Below are positions 10,145-19,552 of a stretch of 29,985 nt of DNA, piece by piece. The DNA is taken from the NCBI GenBank assembly GCA_964058805.1, contig CAXKVV010000863.1, positions 1 through 29,985 on the forward strand, in the 5' to 3' direction. The translations under genes were made by a program, and so were the position numbers. The stretch comes from Schoenoplectus triqueter (lineage: Eukaryota; Streptophyta; Magnoliopsida; Poales; Cyperaceae). Each line of letters starts with the position of its first letter. The first letter of the stretch is position 1. The notes below the pieces were generated by a model. The model did no database searches and was not told the DNA's origin. It saw only the letters and a list, made by a program, of their open reading frames with translations.

Positions 10145-10811
10145 TCAACCTTCAAAAACCTCTTAGTACACCACATTTGATGTGTAAACTCTGTTTTTGA
10201 CGGATTCCACCAATTGGCTTCACCAAGACCTTTGTATTCACATGAGAAGTCCCTCTCGATAGTGCCACATAAAGTTGCCCGTGCAAGAAGATCGGTTCAA
10301 GTAGGTATACGCCAACAATAGGTATTGTCTGACCCTGAACTTTATTTATCGTCATCGCAAAGCTAAGATGGATGAGGAACTGCTTCCTCTTCATCTTGAA
10401 AGAAAACATATCATCGTCCGATGGGCAAAGGGGTATCCTTGGCAGGATTATCCTCTTTTCAGCATGCTCACCAATTACTATCTATACATCAATGATATTT
10501 CTCTGAATGACTCTACAAATCAATCTAGTACCATTACATAGTCCATTTCTCGGGTCAATATTGTGTAGAAGTATGATCAGGCACCGAAGCTTCAACTTTA
10601 GTAAATGGGGCGGCAAGCCATTGGGATTCTGAGTGTTCAAGAACTCTATGGGGTAGTTATTGTTGGTGTTGTCCTCGGCGGAGTCGAAGCTATAGTATAC
10701 ATGTTTCTCTTCTGGAAACTTTTCGATCATATTACTGTTAATCATGTCAACGTACTCATTCTTCGTTGACAATATGGCCCTGGGCATTTTATGAACAACA
10801 AAGCTTGGTCA
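10145..10811 (-). pseudogene. Helitron Pif1-like helicase, C-terminal relic
   Basis: Helitron helicases unwind DNA for rolling-circle transposition; this is the last third of such a protein. From about 10787 the frame reads RAILSTKNEYVDMINSNMI, later LPPHLLKLKLRCLIILLHNIDP then NGLCNGTRLICRVIQRNIIDV. A TAG at 10484-10482 interrupts it. The same frame then resumes with 24 codons containing GEHAEKRIILPRIPLCPSDD and continues through FAMTINKVQGQTIPIVGVYL and GQLYVALSRGTS, the conserved helicase C-terminal motifs. Near 10200 a frameshift moves the true end to another frame, which reads TSNVVY, a stop at 10165-10163, then EVFEG and a stop at 10147-10145. That matches the usual Helitron ending. The N-terminal Rep/HUH and Walker regions are absent, so it is not functional. 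Confidence 0.85.
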
Positions 10812-12900
10812 AAATAAAAATTTATATTACTATGATTTTAATTTTGAATTATTAAAATATTCTAACCATTATTAAAATAAAGTATTTTTATCATGAAAAA
10901 TACTATGAAAAATAATATACTGGATGCGTTGGATGGCCTTTGAGATTCACTCGGCCTCATCAATACTCATGCAAGTGCGTCAAGAGTCATGAATCCTCGA
11001 TTTCTTGACTCTTATGTTGACTGCTTCATTAAGGTCCGTGCTGGTGGCGTCGTCGGCGATCGGAGCTGTAGTTTTTCGATTGGCTAAGTGCTCTAGCGTC
11101 AACATGCTATGGGGAACCTTCCTACGGTGGCTGATCGGAGATCGGTACGGTGGTGTGTGTTGTGTGCTAGTACCAGTTGAGATGAATTGGTATAATTCGG
11201 TACCGAGAGTTCCAATCGCAAATTCTTGACTTATACTTTATCGTTCTTGTGTAATTATACGAATTAATGCAACACTAAGTGTTTAAATTGATTAAAATCA
11301 TGTATGAGCTAGTATTGAGCAGCTTCAATCGGTACCGGTCACGATTCATACTGAATTCGTGCAATTCAGTCGTTCTCAATGCCTCTTATGCACTCAATAA
11401 GCCTCACAACTTCTGTTATAGTCAAGATGTACTCAATTATGCATTCAATTCCTTTAAATTTTTAGTTTAGCACTTGATCTAACCAATACGACGCAATAGT
11501 GACATTGGAACACTGGTTCCGTCGAGTTCTCAAGCTTCTAGCTGAGATCAATCGACTTCACATGATGCTATGAACCTCAATGCATGTAGTATGATCAAGG
11601 AAGAATGCAATCTTGACTCTTAAATAATGAATTGAGATGAAAAATTCAACTAGTATCGAGTTCTCAAGTTACAACCGAGATCAATTGATACAACAACTTC
11701 AATTATCAATTTTAAAAAAAAATCAACAAAGAAACTAAAAGATTGATGCACTCTAAGCTTGTAGCTCATGAAAGAAAGGAAAAAGAATGAAGAAAAATCA
11801 AAGAAAATCGATAAAAATCAGAACGATAACATTGATATACTGTTATTCACAAAATCCGATCACAATTACACTTATAAACTCTGATTTCTCAAGAATTAAA
11901 CTTGCAAACCATAAATTGACACAGAATAGAGCTTAGAACTCAACTCTAATCAAGTAATTTAGATGAATGAATCGAGTTCTCAAATGAAGCACTAAGATCA
12001 ATCGATTATACCAACTTCTTCTTCTATTTTTGCTCTCTCTCCCTCTGAACTCAATGTCTAAGCTCTCTACCTCTCACTGTTTATGAAAAATGAATCTCTC
12101 CCTTTGCTATCTCTCTATCTGACTTTGTCTCTATGCTGATTGGGCTTATATAAGCAATTAAAATGGGTGCACACAAGGGATTATGTCATACACTAGCTAT
12201 ACACCAACAACTAAACTTCTCTGGTCTATGAACATGGTTTTCTACTTCTGTTAGAGTTCTTTTATGGTGTGGGTCTCATTCAAACGAATCCAAAGCTCAA
12301 TTCTTTGACTGTTGACCAAGTTTGACTCTCTCTTCACTTCTCACTCACTGGTGGAACTTTCTAGAACTCTCAACATGCTATATATACTTATCTCAATGCA
12401 TCTAAGGCGCCTCTCTGCTCTTTTCCATTGTAGCTTACCTCCAAATCTTGGAATTTGACTACCTGATTCAAGCCTTGACTCAAATCACATATCTCATGTT
12501 CAATTGCTATCTCTAATCACCCTAGCAACATCGTGTGAGTGTGTAGAAGCTACAAGCACTATCAATTTGAGTTTATAACATAAGGTTTTGACTTTCCTTC
12601 ATTTGCCCGATTTCATCACCTTGATTCAATTGCTACAATTCAACTCACAATTACTGCCTTTTTCTTTACATACATCATCGCCTAAGTGACTAGAAGAGAT
12701 TTGCATTATCAATTTAAGGTTTAGAAGCAAGCATTGGGATCCCTCATTGGTTGTTTGAGTTGTTCATCTCTCTCAACTGCCCTATCCACTTGCTACTTCT
12801 CAATTTTGATCATTTACTCTTTCTCTCTTATGCAGTTAATAGCTTTGGCTAGAAGAACTTGAAGTTTGGAGCTGTAGATAGCTTGATCACCTCTAATGAC
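10812..12900. other. About 2 kb without coding signal; probable decayed retroelement non-coding DNA
   Basis: No frame in this stretch shows a known domain; frames at 11005-11229 and 11279-11470 look accidental. The base composition is more balanced than in the flanks. A motif of the form TCGAGTTCTCAA ... GATCAATYGA ... ACTTC occurs three times (see separate entry). CT-rich stretches (12030-12130) and CT-rich DNA downstream resemble the leaders or LTRs of plant gypsy elements, but no primer site, LTR pair or target duplication was found. Confidence 0.4.
11522..12017 (+). repeat. Three dispersed copies of a roughly 40-bp motif
   Basis: Copies begin at 11522, 11656 and 11972. Each has TCGAGTTCTCAA, a variable 6-9 bases, (C)GAGATCAAT or TAAGATCAAT, GA and, after 0-10 bases, ACTTC. 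Spacing is about 134 and 316 bases, so it is not a simple tandem array. Repeated motifs of this kind occur in retroelement regulatory regions, but the role here is unknown. Confidence 0.6.
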
Positions 12901-13246
12901 GCCCTCAGCCTCGTCTAGAAGAAGGAGAAAGAGAGAGAGGGGAGAAGGAGAGAGCTCCGGGGAGGCTGAGCTCGACGCACAAGATCCACAGTAAGGTGAG
13001 GCCCACTATCAGAGACACAACACGTATGGGCTAGGTACACATTGTCTTTTCTTTTTTATTTAAAAATCTCTGACTTCATTTCTGTATGAACCTGACATGT
13101 GGGCCTCACATGTAAGATCTATGAGTCTGGGCTCACAAGTCCAACCATCAACTGCTTAGTGCTAATTAGGCTGAGGTGACACAATCTAATAGGTCCATCT
13201 AATTAAACCCCATCACTTAAACCTAATGACATGTTAACTGCCTGCT

Positions 13247-13396
13247 GATGTGGCCTAGTGTGATGCTGCGACATGGCACCAGTGGGACCCATCTGTCAGG
13301 TGTGTGAGACCTACATGGGTGAGGTGGACCAATGAGGTGCTGCCATTTGGCACTAACATGCTGAGGTGGGCTAATGAGGTGCTACCACGTGACACC
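13247..13396 (+). repeat. Three-copy degenerate repeat (period 42 in the last two)
   Basis: Units begin at 13247 (GATGTGGCCTAGTG...), 13321 (GAGGTGGACCAATG...) and 13363 (GAGGTGGGCTAATG...). Each continues GAGGTGCTRCCA or GATGCTGCGA and ends in TGGCAC or TGACAC. The last two units are in near-perfect tandem. The third includes CCACGTGA, an E-box/G-box-like word. Confidence 0.7.
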
Positions 13397-14133
13397 CTCT
13401 CTCCCTTCTCTGATTCTGTGTGTGCATGTATGAGATCCCCGGTTTGCACCCAGTAATACCTCTGTCCCCAAGTTGCACCCAGACAAGTCTTTGATTGAAA
13501 CTTAGCTCTTGATTAATCTGTTTTTCTTGTCTAATTTGATTCTGATAGCTCCACTTGTCCAAAAATTATGAAATTTTCATCAAAAATCTCTAAATTCCTG
13601 ATAATCACCCCTGTAATTTTTAATTCCTATTTTGTGCTTGTATCTATAAATTAAAAATTCTCTCAAGGTATACCCTATTATTGATCACACAAATTTTCAA
13701 ATAGAATGTTGGAGCTTGATACTTGTGCCAATAATATTATTTTGTGCTGTCCTTAATAAAACATCTATTTATGATGCTATTGCTAAGTCCAACTCTATCT
13801 GATCAATATTTGTTCATGTCTTAATAATTGAAACATATATCAGTTCAATCAGATGCAACTCACATGGGCATCTAATGAATTCTGTGAAATTGACTTTTAA
13901 GTTTTTGTGCATGAAGTCAAATCACATTAAATTTCACTTATTTTTCTATATAAAAATACTTATTTTGAACACAACATCCTCCTGATTGCCTGAGAATCTC
14001 TCTATTCCTGCAATTAGGGTTTATATTAGACATTTCTCTTGAATTTCTGGGTATTTCTCTTTAATTTCTTTCTTTATCTCTGGAAATGGGTGTGGGACCC
14101 ACTTGTCAAGCAAAATAATCACGAAGATGACAG

Positions 14134-14166
14134 CTCAAGAGACCTCTCTCTCCTGGGTCTCTTGAG
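14134..14166. repeat. Perfect 11-bp hairpin
   Basis: CTCAAGAGACC (14134-14144) and GGTCTCTTGAG (14156-14166) pair perfectly across an 11-base CT-rich loop. No T tract or gene adjoins. It may be a subterminal stem of an element or a transcribed hairpin. Confidence 0.75.
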
Positions 14167-14390
14167 AGTCATCAACTCAAATAATAGGGTGATAACAGAG
14201 TACTTATATCTTGTGACCCTTGCTCAACTTCCCTTGTGGGACTAATGGATTGGCTTCGGAGCTTGACAGTGACCTCTCCCGACGGGTGGCCCTTCTTTCT
14301 CTCCTTCTCTGCCTCCTTCTTATGTTTATATGATTTATGATTATCTCTTTAATATTATTTACTTGAATCTGCTCACTCTCCTCTTAAAAC

Positions 14391-14879
14391 ATTTCAAGGG
14401 TAAACAATTATATATATTTTTATATATTATATATCAATATATTTTAAAAATTATGTAGAATTTTAATATAACACTAATATTATCTAAATTATATTAAATA
14501 TTTAGTTATGATATTATTATATGAATAGAAACACTAATATTTTTAAAATTTATAAATATGAATAATGTAATTCAATAGATACCTTGATACCTTTTTAGTC
14601 ATATCTTTAATTTGAAAATCTAATCAAAACAAAATTAATTTTTTTTAAAACTATGACAACAATATCTATCATTTTTATATTTTGATCTCTTTTAAAAATA
14701 GAACATATGAATCTTAAAAATTCATATTATGAAGGTTAACTGCTGAAAAATTTTAGACCTCTAAATATTGTTTTAAGCATAACTTTGTACTGAAAAATCA
14801 TATTAAGATGAAATAAAATCTATAACTTTTATATTTTACGTTTTCTAAAATTCATAATTTAAAATTCTCAACAAAATAT
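14391..14879. other. Very AT-rich spacer
   Basis: About 490 bases of A/T runs (TATATATTTTTATATATT near 14410) with no gene or clear repeat boundary. It marks a sharp compositional change from the preceding block. Confidence 0.5.
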
Positions 14880-14907
14880 GTTTCTCAATCGATTTTAAAA
14901 AAACTGC

Positions 14908-15080
14908 ACTGCAGAACGGATCTGGACGGGTCGAGCCGGGCCATAAAAACTTAGCCCGCAGACAGGATGGGCCGAGATTTTTAGGCCCGCAGACAGGATG
15001 GGTATACGATTTTGATAGATGGGTCGGGCCACATAATTGACGTTTTACCAGCCTACCTGGTCCATTGTCATCTCTACTCA
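14908..15080 (-). mobile_element. hAT-like non-autonomous terminus (one end only)
   Basis: On the minus strand the end reads TAGAGATGACAATGGACCAG, close to the TAGGGATGGCAAT-type ends of plant hAT elements. Downstream are GGGCC-type words (GGCCCGACCC, GGCCCGGCTCGACCCG), also typical of the subterminal region of such elements. A direct repeat, GCCCGCAGACAGGATGGG at 14954-14971 and 14985-15002, lies inside. No opposite terminus or 8-bp target duplication was found. It abuts a gypsy gag relic at 15080, suggesting insertion into or truncation of that element. Confidence 0.5.
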
Positions 15081-15541
15081 TGAGCCTCTCCTACTAATAA
15101 GGAATAATAGTGGAGATTTTGTAGTAATCAGGACTGTGAGAAAGAGAAAAGTAATAGTCACAATCTTCTAACTAATCAATCTAGTTAGTATTGTCAAACT
15201 TAGTAAGTTCAGCTCGAGGAGGAACCCAATGAGAAAGAGTATCACCTTGACGCCAATCATCATCCCTTCTTTGATGATATTGGAAAAAAAGAAGGTGGTT
15301 GAGATGTATCAGTGGCATGGACATGAGGATATTAATAAGGAGTGGAGACATAAGTAGGAATCATCATCTCAGCACAAGTTGAAGGGGAATGAGAGAGGGT
15401 CGGAATTGCTTATTAAGTTGGTTGAAGTTCATCGACCTTTTAAACGAGTTGAGTAAGAGTGTCAGCGAAATCTTTAATTTGGCTATCCAATTGTTCTAAA
15501 TGGGTATCCAGATGATCAACATGAGTATTCTGGTTGGTTAT
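15067..15541 (-). pseudogene. Ty3/gypsy gag relic (coiled-coil and start of gag domain)
   Basis: Gag packages the retroelement RNA. From 15541 the minus strand reads TNQNTHVDHLDTHLEQLDSQ then IKDFADTLTQLV, a heptad-rich coiled coil like the N-termini of plant gypsy gags. Several stops and a frameshift (near the poly-T at about 15285) follow. The frame then gives DDDWRQGDTLSHWVPPRAEL and TKFDNTN-stop-ID-stop-LEDCDYYFSLSHSPDYYKI. This fits the retrotransposon gag core pattern F.G..P..WL..C..YF. The second internal TAG sits where Trp is expected. A one-base deletion near 15095 precedes VGEAHE, the usual G.A..W end of this block. The rest of the protein is cut off at the hAT-like end. It is non-functional. 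Confidence 0.6.
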
Positions 15542-16863
15542 AGTTATCGAGGGGGGGAGGATATAGATAATAGTATTCAATAAGCTATCATAGTCGTAAG
15601 CGTATGACTTAAAAAGTATAGATGACTGCTGAATCCATAGGGATAGAGGAATTTACCGAACTCTATCTACTTCTAAAACTAAAGAATATTTTAGGGGGTT
15701 TTAGTTGTTTGGTACCAAAAATAAAATTAAAAAAAGAATAATAAGGGTTTAAAATGTAATTAAAATAAATATTCTTAAGATTTCGGATAATTTTTGGACC
15801 AGAACCTATCTTGTGTGGTCCATACACTTTTGTTGTGCAGTCCGTCCACAGTACATATAAGTTCGACAATGATTGACATATTTAATTTTTTTGATGAGTG
15901 AAGATTCAGATCGAGATTATTTAGCACCTAACATATATCGATTTATCATACAAAGATATTTTGTTGCTCAGTTTGCTCTTCCTACCCCTCTAAAGGTGTA
16001 TTAACCATACTTTCACATCTAAGTAATTTCTATTAGTTTTGGTGTTGACTTTCTAAAATATGTTCAATCTCACTATTCGAGCAAACCCTTACCTTTCGGC
16101 TACCGCTTGGTCAACCTATCGGTTCTAACCTACCAATATAGTTCAATTAAATGGTGCTAGTGTATTTGGCTCAAACAAGATCGACACTAAGTATATCACT
16201 TACCTACGGTTATCCAAATCAATGCATACATTCAAACAAATATAAAAATAATGCGCAATGCATAAAATCATAGATGATAATGATAAAAATACCAAATCAT
16301 ATTCAAAACCCCAAGTGTCAAATCATCCTAGTCTTATAAATTGACGGATCTAGTCGAACATGACTAGATCTAAATAAGCAAAGAAAGAGAGTACCAAATA
16401 CATCATAGCATACACAAATGACAAAAACAAACAATGAAAAAATGATAAAATTGAGATCTTTTACAGTCCTAAGGGGTTACTCGAATTCTCAACTCTGATG
16501 TTCACCATTTGGCCATTAAATCACATCAAATTCACCCTGACAACGACATACTCTATCCTCCAGCATCCTCTAGACTCAAGGTATTCGAAGAAGTTGAAAT
16601 AGGCGACTAGGGTTGGCTTAAACAACTAAGAGACGTCAGAGAATGTAGCTATTGATTCTCAGTCGATTATCAGATTTGCTCGTGTGCGGTCTGCATGCTC
16701 AGCTCCGGTGTCCATAATATCCCATCTGATGGCTCGAGTGCATCTAAATGCTCTAAAAGCTCCAAAAATATAAAAAGAAAGCCAAAAGATAGCAATACCC
16801 CAAACTAAGAGAAAAATATAATCAAATAACATAAAATATAAGTAAAAATGTTAGTTTTAGTGA
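15542..16863. other. 1.3 kb AT-rich segment between two gag-like pieces
   Basis: No coding frame is supported; the 68-codon minus-strand frame at 15869-15663 has no known motif. On the minus strand, TATCCCTATGGATTCAGCA (about 15647-15629) recalls the CTGTGGATTCGAC word seen near plant gypsy element regions. It may be a nested insertion, an intron-like leader or the parental element's own non-coding DNA. No LTR pair or target duplication could be found. Confidence 0.35.
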
Positions 16864-17022
16864 TTAAATTCTATTAGAATATAGGTGCAATTGAGGTACA
16901 TCAGTTACGCGAGAAGAAAGATCGTGAAGAACAATAGACATGCCAACCGTTTGGTGGTCAAGATTAGAGGGTGGCATAGGTACGTCGCCGGAAGAAGAGT
17001 TATTTTTGGTTGATTTAGTCAT
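16864..17022 (-). pseudogene. Possible N-terminal gag fragment, 52 aa
   Basis: A minus-strand frame starts at ATG 17022-17020 and begins MTKSTKNNSSSGDVPMPPSN, then LDHQTVGMSIVLHDLSSRVT, and stops at 16866-16864. Its composition (Ser/Asn/Pro leader, then a helical stretch) and its position upstream of the coiled-coil gag piece on the same strand suggest the start of the same gag. The two are separated by 1.3 kb. The peptide alone has no diagnostic motif, so this is inference from orientation. Confidence 0.3.
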
Positions 17023-17125
17023 CGCGATAAGAACAAAGAATAGAGGTAAGCAATATATGATCTTAAAGGCTCTATAAACTACTTATAACATATCCAAAGT
17101 ACTAAGAACTGCTTAATTGGGTGGA

Positions 17126-17657
17126 AGACCCTCACTTTACCAAGAAGAGAGGAGGAATTAGCATTATAGACACATCTAATTAACTATGATTATATTATTA
17201 AAACTCCACAATTAATTCTAGATTAAAATAGACATGATAAAAGTATCTTTTACCTTAATTTCTTCAAAATAAAAATTGCTACAATAACTTATTTACTGCT
17301 ACAGTAAACTCATTTACTGGTTATGCTACAGTAATTGATTTACGGGTAAATTTTTCCATAATAAATTCTAATCGCTACAGTACTGATATAGTCAATTTAT
17401 TAGTTAATGTAGTGATTAGAATGATAAAACTGATTTATTGTAGCAAATATATAATTAATTTTGCAGAAATTTGCTAGTAATCAGTTACCGTAACAATTTC
17501 TATTTTGGAGAAATTAAGGTAATATCTATGATTATCTTATTACAACTGTTTAATTATGAAGTTTTTGACAAATTAATTATTCAAAGTTAATTTGATGGAT
17601 AAATAAAAAATTATTTAGAAAAGTTAAAAGGTATTATAAAAGACCCTCACTTTACCA
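17126..17657 (+). repeat. 17-bp direct repeat flanking a foldback
   Basis: AGACCCTCACTTTACCA occurs at 17126-17142 and identically at 17641-17657. The foldback at about 17225-17546 lies between them. The copies may be remnants of a duplicated target or of an element's terminal repeat; AAGAAG follows one and ATAATT the other. Confidence 0.75.
17225..17546. mobile_element. Foldback element, MITE-like, about 320 bp
   Basis: TACCTTAATTTCTTCAAAAT plus 12 more bases (17251-17282) is the reverse complement of 17490-17521 with three mismatches. Inside, GCTACAGTAA-type words recur at 17277, 17297, 17324 and 17362, with their complements (TTATTGTAGC) on the right side, so the interior is also partly palindromic. 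There is no coding capacity. The outer ends are vague. Confidence 0.6.
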
Positions 17658-18480
17658 ATAATTTGATGGAAGAACTCTCTTTACAGAGGTATGTAATTTT
17701 TTTTACTGTAAAGTGTAAATCGTCGATCATCCATTTAATAATCTAGTCCCTCCGTTCCCTGCATTTAAGCGCTCTGGAGGAATCGCGATTCGCGCCCCAA
17801 TAGATAAATAGGTTTCTCTTTCTCGTATTCAATGTTCATCGCGTCGTCATACGGCAAGAGGGTTGAGGGCCGGGACGCCTGGTCGGAGCAAATAAGATTA
17901 AGCTGCCCATTACTCATGTATTATTATCCTCCAAATAATCCGAACAGGTGAAATGGCACGCATGGCGGCGTTCGGAGCACGGGCCTGGGCTCCATTCCAT
18001 GAACCAGCGAAGGTAGCTATTGGCTGTAGGTGAGATGAAGGGATCGCCCAACGTGTCAGCTACTGTGCTGAGATCGAAGAGCGCAGGCATTAGGCAACCG
18101 AGGAGGATTAACTGATCCTGACGGCGTCATTGGAAAGGTCCCGTTCTCACTAATTTTCTATTAGTTCTAGCTTATCTGAATGCTGAATTGGGGAGACACT
18201 GTTTTCCTTCCTGCTGTAATCTGGGCTTAGTTTAGAATCAGCCAAGCTGCGTTTTGAGCTTAATTTATTGGTTGGAGTAGAACTAAACATTGACTTGAGA
18301 ATATGTGTAGGTCCTCAACTATAGTTTCATTACTGCTATTACGTTCTTTCATTTAACAATATAATTTATAATGCACATTGAAACTTATTCTCTTCCTCTT
18401 CAGGCTTCAACGCCCAATTTGTTCATTTATATATAACTAGATAATTGGTTGTGCCCGTTATCTGTGTACAGCACAAGATT
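17658..18480. other. Unassigned, GC-richer host DNA; possible transcribed leader
   Basis: From about 17740 to 18180 GC content is higher than almost anywhere else in the window. The DNA lacks repeats known to me and lacks a long open frame on either strand. A perfect palindrome, GAATCGCGATTC, lies at 17780-17791. GTAG|GTGAGATG (near 18028) and ACAG|GTGAAATG (near 17947) resemble splice donors. It could hold the first exon of a gene or an old gene fragment; no protein similarity is evident. Confidence 0.3.
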
Positions 18481-18600
18481 TATTTTGTTATTACGCATGA
18501 GCAGTCAGTAAGCAACCTTAATTTACCATTACTGCATGTTAATTTTGTTATTACACATGAGCAGTCAGTAAGCAAGTATTATTTGCCTGAGCAGTCAGTA
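18481..18600 (+). repeat. 60-bp tandem duplication with a third partial unit
   Basis: TTTTGTTATTACGCATGAGC and 13 more bases (18483-18515) recur at 18543-18575 with one mismatch, a period of exactly 60. The core TGAGCAGTCAGTAA appears a third time at 18587-18600, 30 bases further on. It lies in AT-rich DNA with no gene. Confidence 0.85.
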
Positions 18601-19274
18601 AATGAAGTGTCAGTTTAACCTTAATTTATTTGAATATATCAACATATAACTGCATCATAATTCATCAAACATCATCAATTCAATTACAGAAAAAAATAGC
18701 AAAATTTAATCCAATAAACTGATAATGCATGAAATTAGAGTTCTAGATAGTAATACTGTCTGGTGTGCTTTAATACCTTGGTCGGTGCTGCCAAAAAATA
18801 ATTGATAGAATAACAACAATGTACAACATATAGTAACATCTACTGTGAGGCTACAATTGGTATCAGTCACCCCCTTATGGTACCAGCTACAACAAAACAA
18901 TATAAAAAAAATATATCAACTTCCTTTTGAGGCCTTTCTTTCTCTCTCTGACATAAAAGCTATGAAATAACTAATCACGAAATAAAGCTGATTTTTTTTT
19001 GAAGTAGCAAGCGAAGGGCTACTATTTGATTTTAGTAAAGTTAAAAAGAGTTACAGAAAGAGGGGAAAAGAAAAGCAAAAGCAATAACAGTAAGGTCATA
19101 CAGAGATATATAGTCACCCAGCTGATTTTAAACTACAAGTTCCGAGCTTGTGAAGGTTGGGGCGTCGCTAAGTGTGGTTCATTAGTGAACTTGTCGTTTA
19201 AATCAGCTGCCCTCCGCCGCACACGTGACCTTCACCCTGGAGGTCAGAGGTGGCAATGGAGATTGAGGATAACG
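18601..19274. other. Host DNA upstream of copia element 1
   Basis: About 670 bases. The first half is AT-rich with a chance-like 64-codon minus-strand frame (18900-18706). From about 19140 it becomes GC-richer, leading into the inverted-repeat arm at 19208. A 90-codon plus-strand frame (19026-19298) crosses the LTR boundary, so it is not an ancestral gene in its present form. Confidence 0.4.
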
Positions 19275-19279
19275 ATGGA

Positions 19280-19501
19280 TGTTGACACAGCTATATAAGC
19301 TGACGAGCTACTACGGTTTACACAAGTAGCTACATAGACTATTCGTTGTATAGGATCTGTGAATTATTAGTTAGTTACAAGATATAACTGCGTTGTAACA
19401 AGTTATTGTTGTATAGTTAGGTTGTAAATAGTCAAGATGTAAGATTGTACAAAACAATGAAATAAAACATTCTTCTTCCATATCTGTTCTTGTTTCACAC
19501 A
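19280..19501 (+). repeat. 5' LTR of copia element 1 (222 bp)
   Basis: It starts TGTTGACACAG and ends TTTCACACA. Compared with the 3' LTR, the TATA box is damaged: TGTAAATA here (19423-19430) against TATAAATA in the 3' copy. The polyadenylation-like AATAAA (19461-19466) is kept here but is AATGAA in the 3' copy. Another TATATAA (19291-19297) lies near the LTR start but is probably too far upstream for the usual U3/R border. Confidence 0.95.
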
Positions 19502-19514
19502 TAGTATCAGACCG
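19502..19514 (+). other. Degenerate primer binding site
   Basis: TAGTATCAGACC directly follows the 5' LTR. The usual site complementary to initiator tRNA-Met is TGGTATCAGAGC, so two positions are altered. This would weaken priming of reverse transcription. Confidence 0.75.
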
Positions 19515-19552
19515 CCTCTCTTGCTAACGCAATATTTTCTTTGCGATCCTCC

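Larger units (their letters stand above)
12901..14390. other. Non-coding, repeat-rich DNA
   Basis: It opens with a GA-rich tract (12918-12955, mostly AGA/GAG/GGA). A three-copy motif array follows at 13247-13396 and a strong hairpin at 14134-14166 (both listed). Frames on the minus strand at 13562-13255 overlap each other and arise from the repeat array. GTGGGACCCA and CTGTCAGGT words (13283-13302) are of a type I associate with monocot repeats. It probably continues the decayed element of the preceding 2 kb. Confidence 0.4.

Noticed and set aside
13255..13562. Two overlapping minus-strand frames in the repeat array
   Set aside because: They are translations of the tandem GAGGTG repeats in two frames, which explains their repetitive peptides.
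14845..15081. Minus-strand 78-codon frame with repeated Gly/Pro-type words
   Set aside because: It arises from the GGGCC-rich subterminal DNA of the hAT-like end, not from a gene.
18420..18480. Possible third Helitron 3' end (AACTAGATAATTGG... on the plus strand)
   Set aside because: CTAG and a weak stem are present, but no matching 5' end or similarity to the two clear copies was found.
19026..19298. Plus-strand 90-codon frame with ALRRTRDLHPGG
   Set aside because: It runs across the LTR boundary at 19280, and its distinctive part is simply the palindrome arm read as protein.
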